The notes under the pieces were generated by a model. It saw only the letters and a list, made by a program, of their open reading frames with translations, did no database searches and was not told the origin of the DNA. From NCBI GenBank assembly GCA_963556695.1, contig CAUWAG010000013.1, positions 1,612,001 through 1,676,000 on the forward strand: 64,000 bases of DNA, read 5' to 3'. Positions 34,907 through 43,848 of the stretch are shown in pieces (the stretch's first letter is position 1; each line of letters starts with the position of its first letter). Source of the stretch: Anthostomella pinea. Its lineage: Eukaryota; Ascomycota; Sordariomycetes; Xylariales; Xylariaceae. The position numbers were made by a program, and so were the translations under genes.

Positions 34907-37033
34907 ATGTTGTCCGCTACCAGATCATGGACGACGGCAGCATTGCTAATGCTCGGGGCGAAGGAGGCGTTCGCGGGTGGTAAGTGATTGACCGCCATGA
35001 AGCATTCTCATGACTTTGTTTGGACCTGACTAACATTTTGAAGCTCTTCACCAGGAGGACTATCCAATCTCCTACAGTAACACATCTACCAAAGATCATC
35101 ACACTGTTGTCGATTCAACCACCACGACTACGACTGAGTGTATTGACAGCACCGTCATATTCAGCACCACCAGCACATGTACCATCATTGATACATTGAC
35201 CACCACCATACCCACCACCACTACCGGTACCACAACCGTCACTGTACCGACCACCATCATTGATACAGTGACCAACACGGATACCACCACCAGTGTCGGT
35301 ACGACAACCATCATCGTGGTCACTACTGTACCAACGACGGTCACGGAGTACGCACCCACCACGACCACGTTGCCGACGACTATCACAATCCCCAAGCAAT
35401 ACACCCAGTTCACGACGAGTAGGTAATTCCCAGAGACATCTCTTCACACACGCAGCATGTCACGGGAAGTTTGGTTGTTGTCTGTTGTCCACGGGACTTC
35501 TTAATCAGGGGGATGTCACGACACTCTCCCACTTAATGAGCACATGTATCTAGAGCGTTCTGTACAGGCTATGGGGCGAAGGGGCTCATAGAAATGTAAC
35601 ACACTTGAACTCACGGGATATGATATTTCAAAACTTCAAAACCTTACCACATGATCCTCATAGAGCTCATTGCTGACCCGTGTTGCTTGTAGTCACTTCG
35701 ATTGATGAATGTCCGACAACATGCAGTATCTACGCCGGCACGGTCGACGTCTTCTTCTGGCCGACCAGCGACAACTACACGTATCCGTCCACATATGTCC
35801 AACCAGGGATCGATTACACCTTGTAAGCATATTCTCTCATCCTTCTCTCGCGCGACCTATACATATACTGACCCAAAATGCAGCACATCACCGTCGATAT
35901 ACATGCTCATCCCTACCATGTACGGCACCAACTCCCTCGGCCGTGCCGGGCCCTCGGCCAGCAACACCATCTGGCCCTTCGACCTGGATGAGGTATCGAC
36001 CTTCCTTCCGGGCGGCACGTCGGCGTCGGCGCAGCTCACGCTCGATGACCTGTACACGGACTGCCCGAAGTCAGCCGACGCGTCACAAATCTTGACCATG
36101 GTGGACCCGCACTGTGACCCAATACTCGTGGCCCCCGACGCCATTAAGGCGTGGGCGCAGCCTTGCAACGCCTGCGGCCAGTTCGGACTGTTCGACCCAC
36201 CGTACGCGGTGCCGACGCTGACGGGGCTGATCCCCGTCACGACGACGACCGAGGCTACGACGGCATCCCCGGCGCCAACTACTACTGTTGTGCCGGTGAC
36301 GACTACCTCTGTTGCCGAGACTACTACACCTACTTCTGTGGCCGAGACCACCTCAGTTCCGGAGACCACGTCTGTCGCGGAGACTACCTCTGTTGCGGAG
36401 ACTACTACACCAACCACGGCTGCTGGGGAGACGACTACCCCGACCACCGCTCCTGCGGGGACGACTATTTCCCCGACCACAGCCGCGGACACGACGTCAG
36501 CCGTGACGACCGTCGGGTCGAATGGCGTGACGTCGGTGATCTACCTGCACAACGGCACTCCCGTCGGTACCAGCATCGTGGCTACAGCGACGGCGACGAC
36601 CGCAGAGACAACCGCCGCATCAACGGGCGGCGAGGGTGCCTCGACGACCGGTGGTGCCGAGACTGGCTCGTCGACTGGCGGTGATACAACTACGGTAACC
36701 GGTAGTGAAACATCCACTGGTGCGGGTGCCACCGCGACCGATGGCACGTCCACGACAGATGCCACCGCAACCGATGGGGCATCCACGACAGGCGCGTCCG
36801 CGACGGGTGGTGAAACTTCCCCAGGTGCCACGACCGCCGACCCTGGCTCGTCCACCGCCGCTACCACCAGCACAGACGCATCATCCACGGCCTCGTCGAC
36901 GACAGATGGGACCACCGCTTCCTCGTCGGCGTCTTCGACCGATCCGGCCTCCACCGGCGCAGCCGGAAGACTGACCCCCCGCGGATGCGCTGGTGTATTG
37001 GCCGGACTGTTGGTGTCGGCGTGCTTGTTATAG
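34907..37033 (+). CDS. Secreted Thr/Ser-rich protein with predicted GPI anchor
   Basis: Four exons, 34907..34979, 35044..35418, 35693..35822 and 35884..37033, give 575 residues. A signal peptide (MLSATRSWTTAALLMLGAKE, cleavage likely after AFA) is followed by a Thr-rich mucin-like stretch (TTTTTTECIDSTVIFSTTST and many TTT runs), a Cys-containing globular part (SIDECPTTCSIYAG, YPSTYVQPGIDYTFTSP, MYGTNSLGRAG, CDPILVAPDAIKAW, CNACGQFGLF), then a second Thr/Ser/Ala/Gly-rich stalk with short repeats such as SVAETT and ATDGTSTT. The C-terminus RGCAGVLAGLLVSACLL is a hydrophobic tail without charged residues, as for GPI attachment. The 274-nt intron 35419..35692 is unusually long here but its removal restores the frame. 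Likely a cell-wall glycoprotein, heavily O-glycosylated. No enzyme motif recognised. Confidence 0.82.
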
Positions 37034-37388
37034 TGAGATTGTGAGAATGGATGTTGACTGGCCTAAAGCGGATGGACGGAGAGATGAACAGCGAATGAAA
37101 CAGGGGATGAAGGAGCAGCGGATGAACAAATATAATGTTGTAATGGCTATTTTATGATTTGAGTACATGAGGACGACGTTATACCCGGTTGGTTCAGATG
37201 CACATAGAAACAACTGAATGAAATAAGAAAGAAAGAAAGGCTTCGATGCAACTCGTGAACTCACAACCCTTGACTCGGGCTTTCGCTAGTACCCATATAA
37301 GAAAGACTTCGGCTGACTCGGACAACCTGTTTCGAGGTACAATGACAGACCAGTAAGTTGAAAAATACCCATTCTGTCTTAGTGTACT

Positions 37389-37730
37389 ATGAATTTGAGT
37401 CAGGAGCTACCGAGGATCGAGCTGTTTTCTGAGGTCTGCAAGTACGGAGAAACCGGATTAACTCAGTTTGCCGCCATGTGTCGTCTGATCTTAGACCCAG
37501 GATTCATCGAGGAGGCATCATCGAGATACGAGCTATCGGGACCTAAAGGGCTTTTCCGGGCTCTTGAACACCGCGTGGCAGACGAAACAGCCACAATACT
37601 TCGTCTGATCTTTGGCGAAGACTTCATCGAGGAAGAATTGAGGAGCCAACAACACAGTCAGACTGTGTTGACTAGACGGCACTGTTCCGGTAATACAAGC
37701 GTTCGTGAGCTCGTATCATTAATCATCTGA
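37389..37730 (+). CDS. Possible small unknown protein (113 aa)
   Basis: An open frame from MNLSQELPRIELFSEV to VRELVSLII with a weak internal duplication: RLILDPGFIEEASS and RLIFGEDFIEEELRS are about 43 residues apart. No signal peptide, membrane segment or known domain. An upstream ATGACAGACCAGTAAGT could be a first exon but does not splice in phase. The internal repeat is the only argument for coding. It could equally be a chance frame in the intergenic region 37034-37787. Confidence 0.3.
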   Translation: MNLSQELPRIELFSEVCKYGETGLTQFAAMCRLILDPGFIEEASSRYELSGPKGLFRALEHRVADETATILRLIFGEDFIEEELRSQQHSQTVLTRRHCSGNTSVRELVSLII

Positions 37731-37787
37731 ATCTCTCGTGAAGGCACGTCCTCCTCATCCTCCGGTCTTTACGTCCAGTTGTCCCCA

Positions 37788-38903
37788 TCACTCCCCGTTC
37801 TCAACAAGGTACGTGTTGGAGATGACCTTGAAGCAGCGTCCATCGGTGCAATTCTTATACACCAGCCCCTCGCGGTTCTTGCCATGAACCCCCGTGCCAA
37901 CCGCCCGCTTCAGAAGACCCTCCTGGTTCTTGGCGATCTCGTGCAGCTTGAAGTATCCCTGGACGGGGACATGACGTAGGCCGAGCAGGCCGGCGCGTTC
38001 TTCCGTGACCTTGGGAGGGACGAAGCTCTGCGCGTCAATGTCGAACATGCGATAGACGTAGAACTCGTGCTGGCCCTTCGCAAAGCCCTCGCGGTTGCGC
38101 GCTATGCTCTCGCCGCACAGCTCCCCTTGGACGGCCACGTTGCGGTTGATGTTGGCCAGTTTCTTCGGCAGGCCGTTGGCCAGTGCGACCTCCCACCATC
38201 TTCCTTCGGCGCTGCTTTCGGGTAGGTCGTGCTTCCGGCTGCATACTCCGATGCGGCCTTGCGGCATGTCCGATTTGGATCCTGCTGGCAGAGGGGGCAC
38301 GCTTTTGTACCACTGTGAGTCTCTTCGTACAAAGTAGACGGTCATGGCCATGCCATCCATCTTGGTCGACTCCTGAAAGACCACGTTCTTGTACTCCGCG
38401 GTATATAGGTTACCGCAGTTCTGCACTCTCTCGATGTCGGTCTTGGGGATGAACGCCGGGGGCGCTCCTAGTGATCGTGTCGACTCGGTGGCGGAGAGCT
38501 CCCACTTCTGTACCTTAAGCGGAGCCTCGAAGGACATCTTCATGATCTTCTCGACGGCAACATCTCCCCCCTCAGTCTTCTTAACGGCATCGAGTACGTT
38601 GGTGACTTCCGGGAATTCCTTGATGGGGTAGACGAGGCCTTGCGAGATCTCCTTGCCCATCATGATCGACTTGACGTGGAATCCTTTGGTGCCGTTCCAG
38701 GTGCTGAAGTTGCTGAGCGGCATGAAACGAGGGTCGGATGCCGGGAGGAAGCAGTCAATCTCGAAGAACAGGACGAGGTCGCCGACAGAGAACTTGCCAG
38801 TTTTGACAGCGCAAGTCCATCCGTCGATGTGGACGATCGCCATGGTGCCAGAGATAGGCCGAATGGAAGCGATCCGTCGAACGCAGACCAGCTTGCGGCT
38901 CAT
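37788..38903 (-). CDS. RNA ligase of the DraRnl / Rnl5-like family
   Basis: Single-exon gene of 371 residues from MSRKLVCVRRIASI; a Met 21 codons upstream (38966) is less likely because the conserved N-terminus starts at SRKLV. Residues 1-100 form the N-terminal OB-like module (HIDGWTCAVKTGKFSVGDLV, FFEIDCFLPASD). The nucleotidyltransferase domain has motif I KMDG (nucleophile K181), a following CSRKHDL, ELCGESI, the motif III-like FYVYRMFDI, motif IV EGLVYK (345-350) and motif V CFKVIS (K359). All residues expected for ligase-AMP formation are present. This arrangement matches Deinococcus radiodurans RNA ligase, which seals nicks with a 3'-OH RNA end; fungal homologs exist but their role is unclear. 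No targeting signal seen. Repair of RNA or of RNA-containing DNA nicks is inference. Confidence 0.85.
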   Translation of the reverse strand: MSRKLVCVRRIASIRPISGTMAIVHIDGWTCAVKTGKFSVGDLVLFFEIDCFLPASDPRFMPLSNFSTWNGTKGFHVKSIMMGKEISQGLVYPIKEFPEVTNVLDAVKKTEGGDVAVEKIMKMSFEAPLKVQKWELSATESTRSLGAPPAFIPKTDIERVQNCGNLYTAEYKNVVFQESTKMDGMAMTVYFVRRDSQWYKSVPPLPAGSKSDMPQGRIGVCSRKHDLPESSAEGRWWEVALANGLPKKLANINRNVAVQGELCGESIARNREGFAKGQHEFYVYRMFDIDAQSFVPPKVTEERAGLLGLRHVPVQGYFKLHEIAKNQEGLLKRAVGTGVHGKNREGLVYKNCTDGRCFKVISNTYLVENGE

Positions 38904-39454
38904 GTTAGCGGTATTCGGTTGACTTGTCGTGGTGTGTGTGTGTATGTTGTTGAATGTCAACGACAAGTGAGTGAGAGCTGCGGCGGAGGATTGACGAAGT
39001 GTCTGGGGAGAAGCAGTGAAGGAACAGGAACGGAGAGGACTTGAGCACTGCCAGTGAATTTATCTACGCGAAGTATCGAAGGGAGACAATGGGATAGAGC
39101 TTGACCAAGGCAAAAGAGACAATATATTTAGTGAGAATATTCACCCGCGGGCATACTGCCAGTCTCCGCAGCGATAGGTACAGATCTTGTCCGGGGGAGG
39201 TGTCGAGCAACGCTTGAATTAATCTTGTTGCCGGGGCAGATGAAAAGCTTGCCCGTGATAACTTATTAGTAGCAATAGAGTTGTACTTCTTACGTTCAGG
39301 GTATAGCCGAAGAATATCGTAGTCGGCAACAACTTGCTCAAACTAAGCTTCGGATAGTCCCACAACCCGCAGCAGGAAGAGATAATACAGCGATGCCAGC
39401 GCAGATGGCCCAAGCAACATATCAAAGCTGCCGAAACATAGTCCCATCCAGTCA
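38904..39454. other. Intergenic: RNA ligase promoter
   Basis: Contains the promoter of the minus-strand RNA ligase gene, with a short (GT)n run near 38931-38945. Nothing else recognised. Confidence 0.4.
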
Positions 39455-39818
39455 TCACTTTCTCAAACCCTCCCAGCCGGAACCGCCGCCGGCCCCTGAA
39501 TATGAAAAGTAGTGATAGACCGCGCCGCTACCCTCCCTCCCACCGCTTACGATGCAGAAGCCGGTGGCGACAGCCATGTTGAAGAGCAGGTCCAGCAGCG
39601 ACCGACCGCTGTCTCGGCCTTGTCCCCCCATGTGGGTGATCAGGCTGGGCGCGCTGGAACGCGAACGAGCACCCGAACCCGTCCATGGTCTGGTACGTCT
39701 TGGTCGGGTCGCCGGTGATGGTCGAGGCCGCCCGGCGGTGGTTAGCCAGGATGGCATTGCCGCTGTGAGCGAGGGGGAGGGCCGCGGCGGGGACGGCTAG
39801 GAGCTCCGCGAACCTCAT
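39455..39818 (-). pseudogene. Truncated glycoside hydrolase family 30-like relic
   Basis: The minus strand opens MRFAELLAVPAAALPLAHSG, a signal-peptide-like start, and then reads GDPTKTYQTMDGFGCSFAFQ, the N-terminal signature of fungal GH30 enzymes (DPSKxYQTIDGFGxSEAFQRA). Just after FQRA the frame is lost; in another frame LLDLLFNMAVATGFCIVSGG continues the family pattern LLDLLFNTTTGAGFSIVRNG. The homology then stops, leaving about 100 of an expected ~480 residues. So the copy has a frameshift and lacks the whole catalytic barrel beyond its first strands. No activity is possible. Confidence 0.7.
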
Positions 39819-40870
39819 ACTGGCTGACTGTCTCAATGCTAAGTTCTGCGCTGTGAGTAGACTCAGGGGCAACAGAGCCTCAGCTAGGAGGCTGCCGTCT
39901 CTGCTCATAATGCTGAGTATCACACCAAAGCATCTCCTGTCGGCTCTCACGAAGGACTTCTTGCTATCTGCCGGGTCGACCGTCGTTACTTAGGAGCTCC
40001 TGTACTGTTCTTGACTCTATTGTCACCAGACAGCGCGGTGCCGTCCGAATAGACTCAGCGCTACCAGGTAGTATTCCCGGAACGTGGGGACGCTGCGGGT
40101 GTCTACCTTGAAAGCCATGTGGTCGTCACATTTAAGCTCCGCGGGAGACCGTCTCCGCGTCTTGGTTGTGGGGTAGCCGAGTCTGTAATAGCCCCAGGAA
40201 GCCCAGGCCAAGGGCTTAACTCACCATCATCCTAGGGTGAACCTGGGGAGAGCAGGATGGGGTCTGAGTATATGATTTAGCGAGATCAGTATATGCCGCT
40301 GGTGGGTGGTATATGTACCAGGTCAGAACCAAACCAAATGACATCAATACACAATGGTCCATTCAAAAGGTTATCACCGCCCGTCAAGATGACCTTGGTT
40401 CTTGGCACGGACGGGTGGAAGTGGGTTTATGAGCCCTGATGCGTTTCCGGGGGTGGATCCTCGCAGAGGCACATGAACATCTGCTAGGCATTGTTATGTG
40501 TCTGATCCAGGAAGGTGGATGAGTGTAGCCTCACCAAGCTCTCATATCGAACATCACACATCAGTAAAAGGCACTTCACGAAAGAATGCTGGGGCGTGGA
40601 TTGCTGGCTAATGAGCATTGACCCATCTCTTGAGAGATGGTGCTGATTGCAATGGTATATAACTGCCAGATAGTCTCGATATATAAGTTGTACCTCGATG
40701 TCAGGGAGCTCCAGAGTTGTCCCAGACACATATTCATCTTCTCGAAGTAGATCAAACATCAAAGTCGCACGCTATTCGCTTCTCCCGCGACGCTCGAAGG
40801 AACGTGTTTCGGGTCTGGTGAGCTCCCCTTTGATTGACACTTCCTCACGAAAGAGATTTGGAATGACAGA
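39819..40870. other. Intergenic, no gene supported
   Basis: Spans the region between the GH30 relic and the 3' end of the ALA synthase gene. Small frames (40023-40211, 40484-40762) show no family features. It may hold a last non-recognised exon or the 3' UTR of ALA synthase. Confidence 0.35.
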
Positions 40871-42795
40871 TCAGGCGGCGGCACTTACAGCCCTTGCCGA
40901 GTTTCGAGTTTCGCGTTCGAGCAATGTTTCCATGAAACCATTAGTAGGCTTCGATGCCTTGATTTCTTGGGCGACTTGACGATCGATACCGAGCTGCTCG
41001 TCGGTCCAGAGAGGCTGCTCGATGCTTTTCCCGGTTTCACCCACACCGATGAAACCGCCTTCAGCCGCCCATTCGGACGTACGCTTGATTCCAAGCTTGG
41101 ACCAAATCTCGTCAATGGCATCGACCAATTGATCGCGGTATTCCTTCGTATGACCTGGGGTTGGCGTGATACGCAGACGCTCCTGTCCTACCGGCACGGT
41201 AGGATAGTTGATTGACTGTACGTAGATCTGATAGTCGCTCAGCAACATATCCGAGGCTTGCTTCGCAAGCTCAGCGTTGCCTACTAGGATCGGGATGATA
41301 TGAGAGGGATTCGGTATGACCGGGATGTCTCTAGCATCCAAAGCCTCCTTGACAGCACGGGTATGGAGCTGCTGGAGCCGCCTGTCGCCCTTGTATTCCC
41401 TTTGATACTCAATGGCAGCGGTTGCACCAGCCATGGTGGCTGGAGGGAGCGAGGTCGTGAAAATGAAGCCAGGTGCAAGCGATCGGATCATGTCAATAAG
41501 CTTAGCACTGCCCGCGATATATCCACCAACGCACCCGTACGCCTTGCCCAAGGTGCCAGTGATGATATCTATGCGATCCATGATGGTTCCCTCGGGTCTT
41601 CCTTGTTGGTGAGCTTCGAAATCGAGATGTTCCGCAACACCTGCGCCATTTGGACCGTACATGCCGACAGCATGAACTTCATCGAGAAAGGTGAGAGCAC
41701 CGTACTTGTCGGCAAGATCGCATATCCCTTCAATAGGTCCAATCGAGCCACACATGCTATAGACAGACTCGAAGGCAATGACTTTTGGCACATGAAGCGG
41801 TAATGAAGCCAATTTGGCTTCCAGATCCTCAAGATCGTTGTGTTTGAACACGATCTTTCTGGTTCCTGAGTGGCGTATGCCCTGGATCATTGACGCGTGG
41901 TTCAGGCTGTCAGAGAGAATCACACATTCGGGGAGTTTGCTCCCCAGTGTGGCTAGAGTGGCATCGTTTGCCACATAGCACGAGCTGAAGACGAGTGCAG
42001 CTTCTTGGGCGTGAAGCTTGGCGATGGTACCCTCGAGTTCGACTGCGTGTTTGTTGTGGCCAGAGATATTTCTCGTACCACCAGCACCGGAACCGTATTC
42101 GTCCAAAGTCTCGTGCATCTGCTTCAAGACCTGTGGGTTCCTGCCCATTCCAAGGTAATCATTGGAGCACCAGACTGTCACGCGCTCTTCCTTGTTGGCT
42201 CCGTGAGCCTGCGGAAACTCCTTGGCCAGGCGGTTGATGTTGTTGAAGTAGCGGTAAGACTTGTCCTTGTGTTTCTTGTCCAGTTCCCCTTCGTAGAATC
42301 CGTTGTAGTCGAACCTGGTGCTGGGATCCGCCTGATTCCCGCTAGGCGAGGCAGCATTGGCATTGCGACTGCCTGGCGCAGCTGGGGGAAACTGGACTAC
42401 GATGCATTGTTAGTCCAAGCCGACTTCGACTTTTCCCGAGCACACTTACCGCTTTCACGAGCCACGAACACAGGGCTGTCGACAGCCCTCGCCTCCTTGG
42501 GACGACTGGTATGAATCTTGGCCTTCCCTGGCTTGGAATGGCCGGAGAAGTTGCGGAGACCCGTCACAGTAGCAGCGCCATGGATTCCAGTCTTGCCACC
42601 GAAGCGGGCGGACTGGATGGCGAGGGCCTTTCCCATGACGGGGCATCGCTGGCCAAGCAGCTGGAGCTTGGAGATGGTGCCGCCGCACTGAGAGGCCTGG
42701 GGCCGGGTCGAGGTCGACAGCGCACGAAGAGTGGCCGGTGACGCCTTCTTCAAGAAGGGGCACATGGCCTTGGACTGGCGAAGAACAGCGTCCAT
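40871..42795 (-). CDS. HEM1: 5-aminolevulinate synthase, mitochondrial
   Basis: PLP enzyme that condenses glycine and succinyl-CoA to 5-aminolevulinate, the first step of heme synthesis, in the mitochondrial matrix. Exons 42795..42450 and 42396..40871 (intron 53 nt, GTAAGT...CGTAG) give 623 residues, the fungal length. The N-terminal ~110 residues are a basic presequence with two Cys-Pro heme-regulatory motifs (KAMCPFLKK and GQRCPVMGK). The core shows [50 protein letters not shown] and the PLP lysine in GTLGKAYG (about K400). The end is uncertain: a perfect GTAAGT occurs eight codons before the stop used here (AR-A|GTAAGT), so a further 3' exon may exist. Heme feedback on import through the CP motifs is known for the family. 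Confidence 0.93.
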
Positions 42796-43267
42796 GGTTG
42801 CAAACACCGAGGGAAGGGTCGTGGTCGATTGATACGGTTCGATTCGTTCCAAATGATATGATTCAGGAACAGAGCTTGTCAAGCTGAGCAGAAGGGGCTC
42901 GCACACTGGCTTTGTAGTCGGTAAGCAACGATGATCGTATGTAAGACAGTCTAGCCTGGGCTTGGCCTAGGGACTTGGTCGTCTCTGGACTCGGATGCTC
43001 GGTGTCCCGCAATTTGCAGTTTGCAGTTTGCGTGTCATGCATTTGCCCCGCCAAATAATCATCCGAGGCCCCCCCGCCAGACCCAAACACGCCTAGTCAA
43101 GGACAAATACACTTCCTCTCATTGGCCAGCTGCGCCAGGCTAGACTCGGAAGGGTATCGTCTCCTAAGATTTTCTAGATGCACCCATCAACCATCCAGCC
43201 GGCACCTGCGCCGCTGCGACGCCGATGAGTCTGTGAGCTCGACTTTGCCGGACTGAGAGCTACCTCA
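42796..43267. other. Intergenic: ALA synthase promoter
   Basis: Holds the promoter of the minus-strand ALA synthase gene, up to the SINE insertion. No specific element was identified. Confidence 0.4.
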
Positions 43268-43279
43268 ACGTAGCAGGCA
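43268..43279 (+). repeat. Target-site duplication, left copy (12 bp)
   Basis: ACGTAGCAGGCA immediately precedes the SINE and recurs exactly at 43837-43848, directly after its tail. The neighbouring bases differ, so the duplication is 12 bp. Confidence 0.9.
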
Positions 43280-43836
43280 GGCCGTATGGCTTAATGGTCA
43301 AATGCGTCTGGTTGTGTTCTCGTTTGTGCGGTGGGCGACGAGAACAAGTGGGTTCGAATCCTGCTATGGCCCCCTTCTGACCCGGCTTGTGCGAGTCGAC
43401 AACCAGCACACGACAGTGGAGAGGCCCCTTATCGCAGAGCCCGATAGCCAAACAGCTTGTCTCCATAACACCCATTCCTGCGAGATTTTTCCCCTTGTGG
43501 TTTCCCTCGCCAGCAGATAACAAACACCTATTTCACCCACCAATGCGACATATATCAAACGGCTACTGGAACGATGTGTACACCAGAGGACTGAGGTTCA
43601 CTGGGTCGCTTTGTCACTGGACAGGAGGTTTTTCTGACGGAATCGTGCTTGGGTATTGACTAAAACCATCTGGTCACTCCAGGTTGGTACCGCTACAGCG
43701 AGGATAGGCTCGTGCGCGGATCTGAATGTATCTAGACTGACACCTCTACAACCTTGCGATGCAATGGCTCTGGGAGGCGTGGTTTGCCCTATGGAGGGAC
43801 TGCACCCACGATAAATACAATCAATCAATCAATCAG
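43280..43836 (+). mobile_element. tRNA-derived SINE, full length, with A/B boxes and simple-repeat tail
   Basis: A 557-bp insertion bounded by a perfect 12-bp target duplication. The head (43280-43371) is tRNA-like: acceptor strands GGCCGTA and TATGGCC pair throughout, with an A box TGGCTTAATGG at 43287-43297 and a B box GGTTCGAATCC at 43351-43361, the RNA polymerase III internal promoter. The middle does not fold as a normal anticodon arm (a longer GTTCTCG/CGAGAAC hairpin is present), so this is not an ordinary tRNA gene. A ~460-bp tRNA-unrelated body follows, ending in a tail of about four AATC units (TACAATCAATCAATCAATCA) before the duplication. These are the hallmarks of a SINE mobilised by a partner LINE. 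No frame of note inside. Intact duplications suggest a fairly recent insertion. Confidence 0.9.
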
Positions 43837-43848
43837 ACGTAGCAGGCA
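43837..43848 (+). repeat. Target-site duplication, right copy (12 bp)
   Basis: Exact repeat of 43268-43279 directly after the AATC tail of the SINE. Confidence 0.9.

Noticed and set aside
35857..36492. Long minus-strand frame of 211 codons rich in Val and Ala
   Set aside because: It is the antisense shadow of the Thr-rich repeats of the GPI-type protein.
43280..43372. An ordinary or selenocysteine tRNA gene
   Set aside because: Acceptor and T arm fit, but the anticodon arm does not fold normally and the sequence continues to an AATC tail inside a 12-bp target duplication, so it is the head of a SINE.
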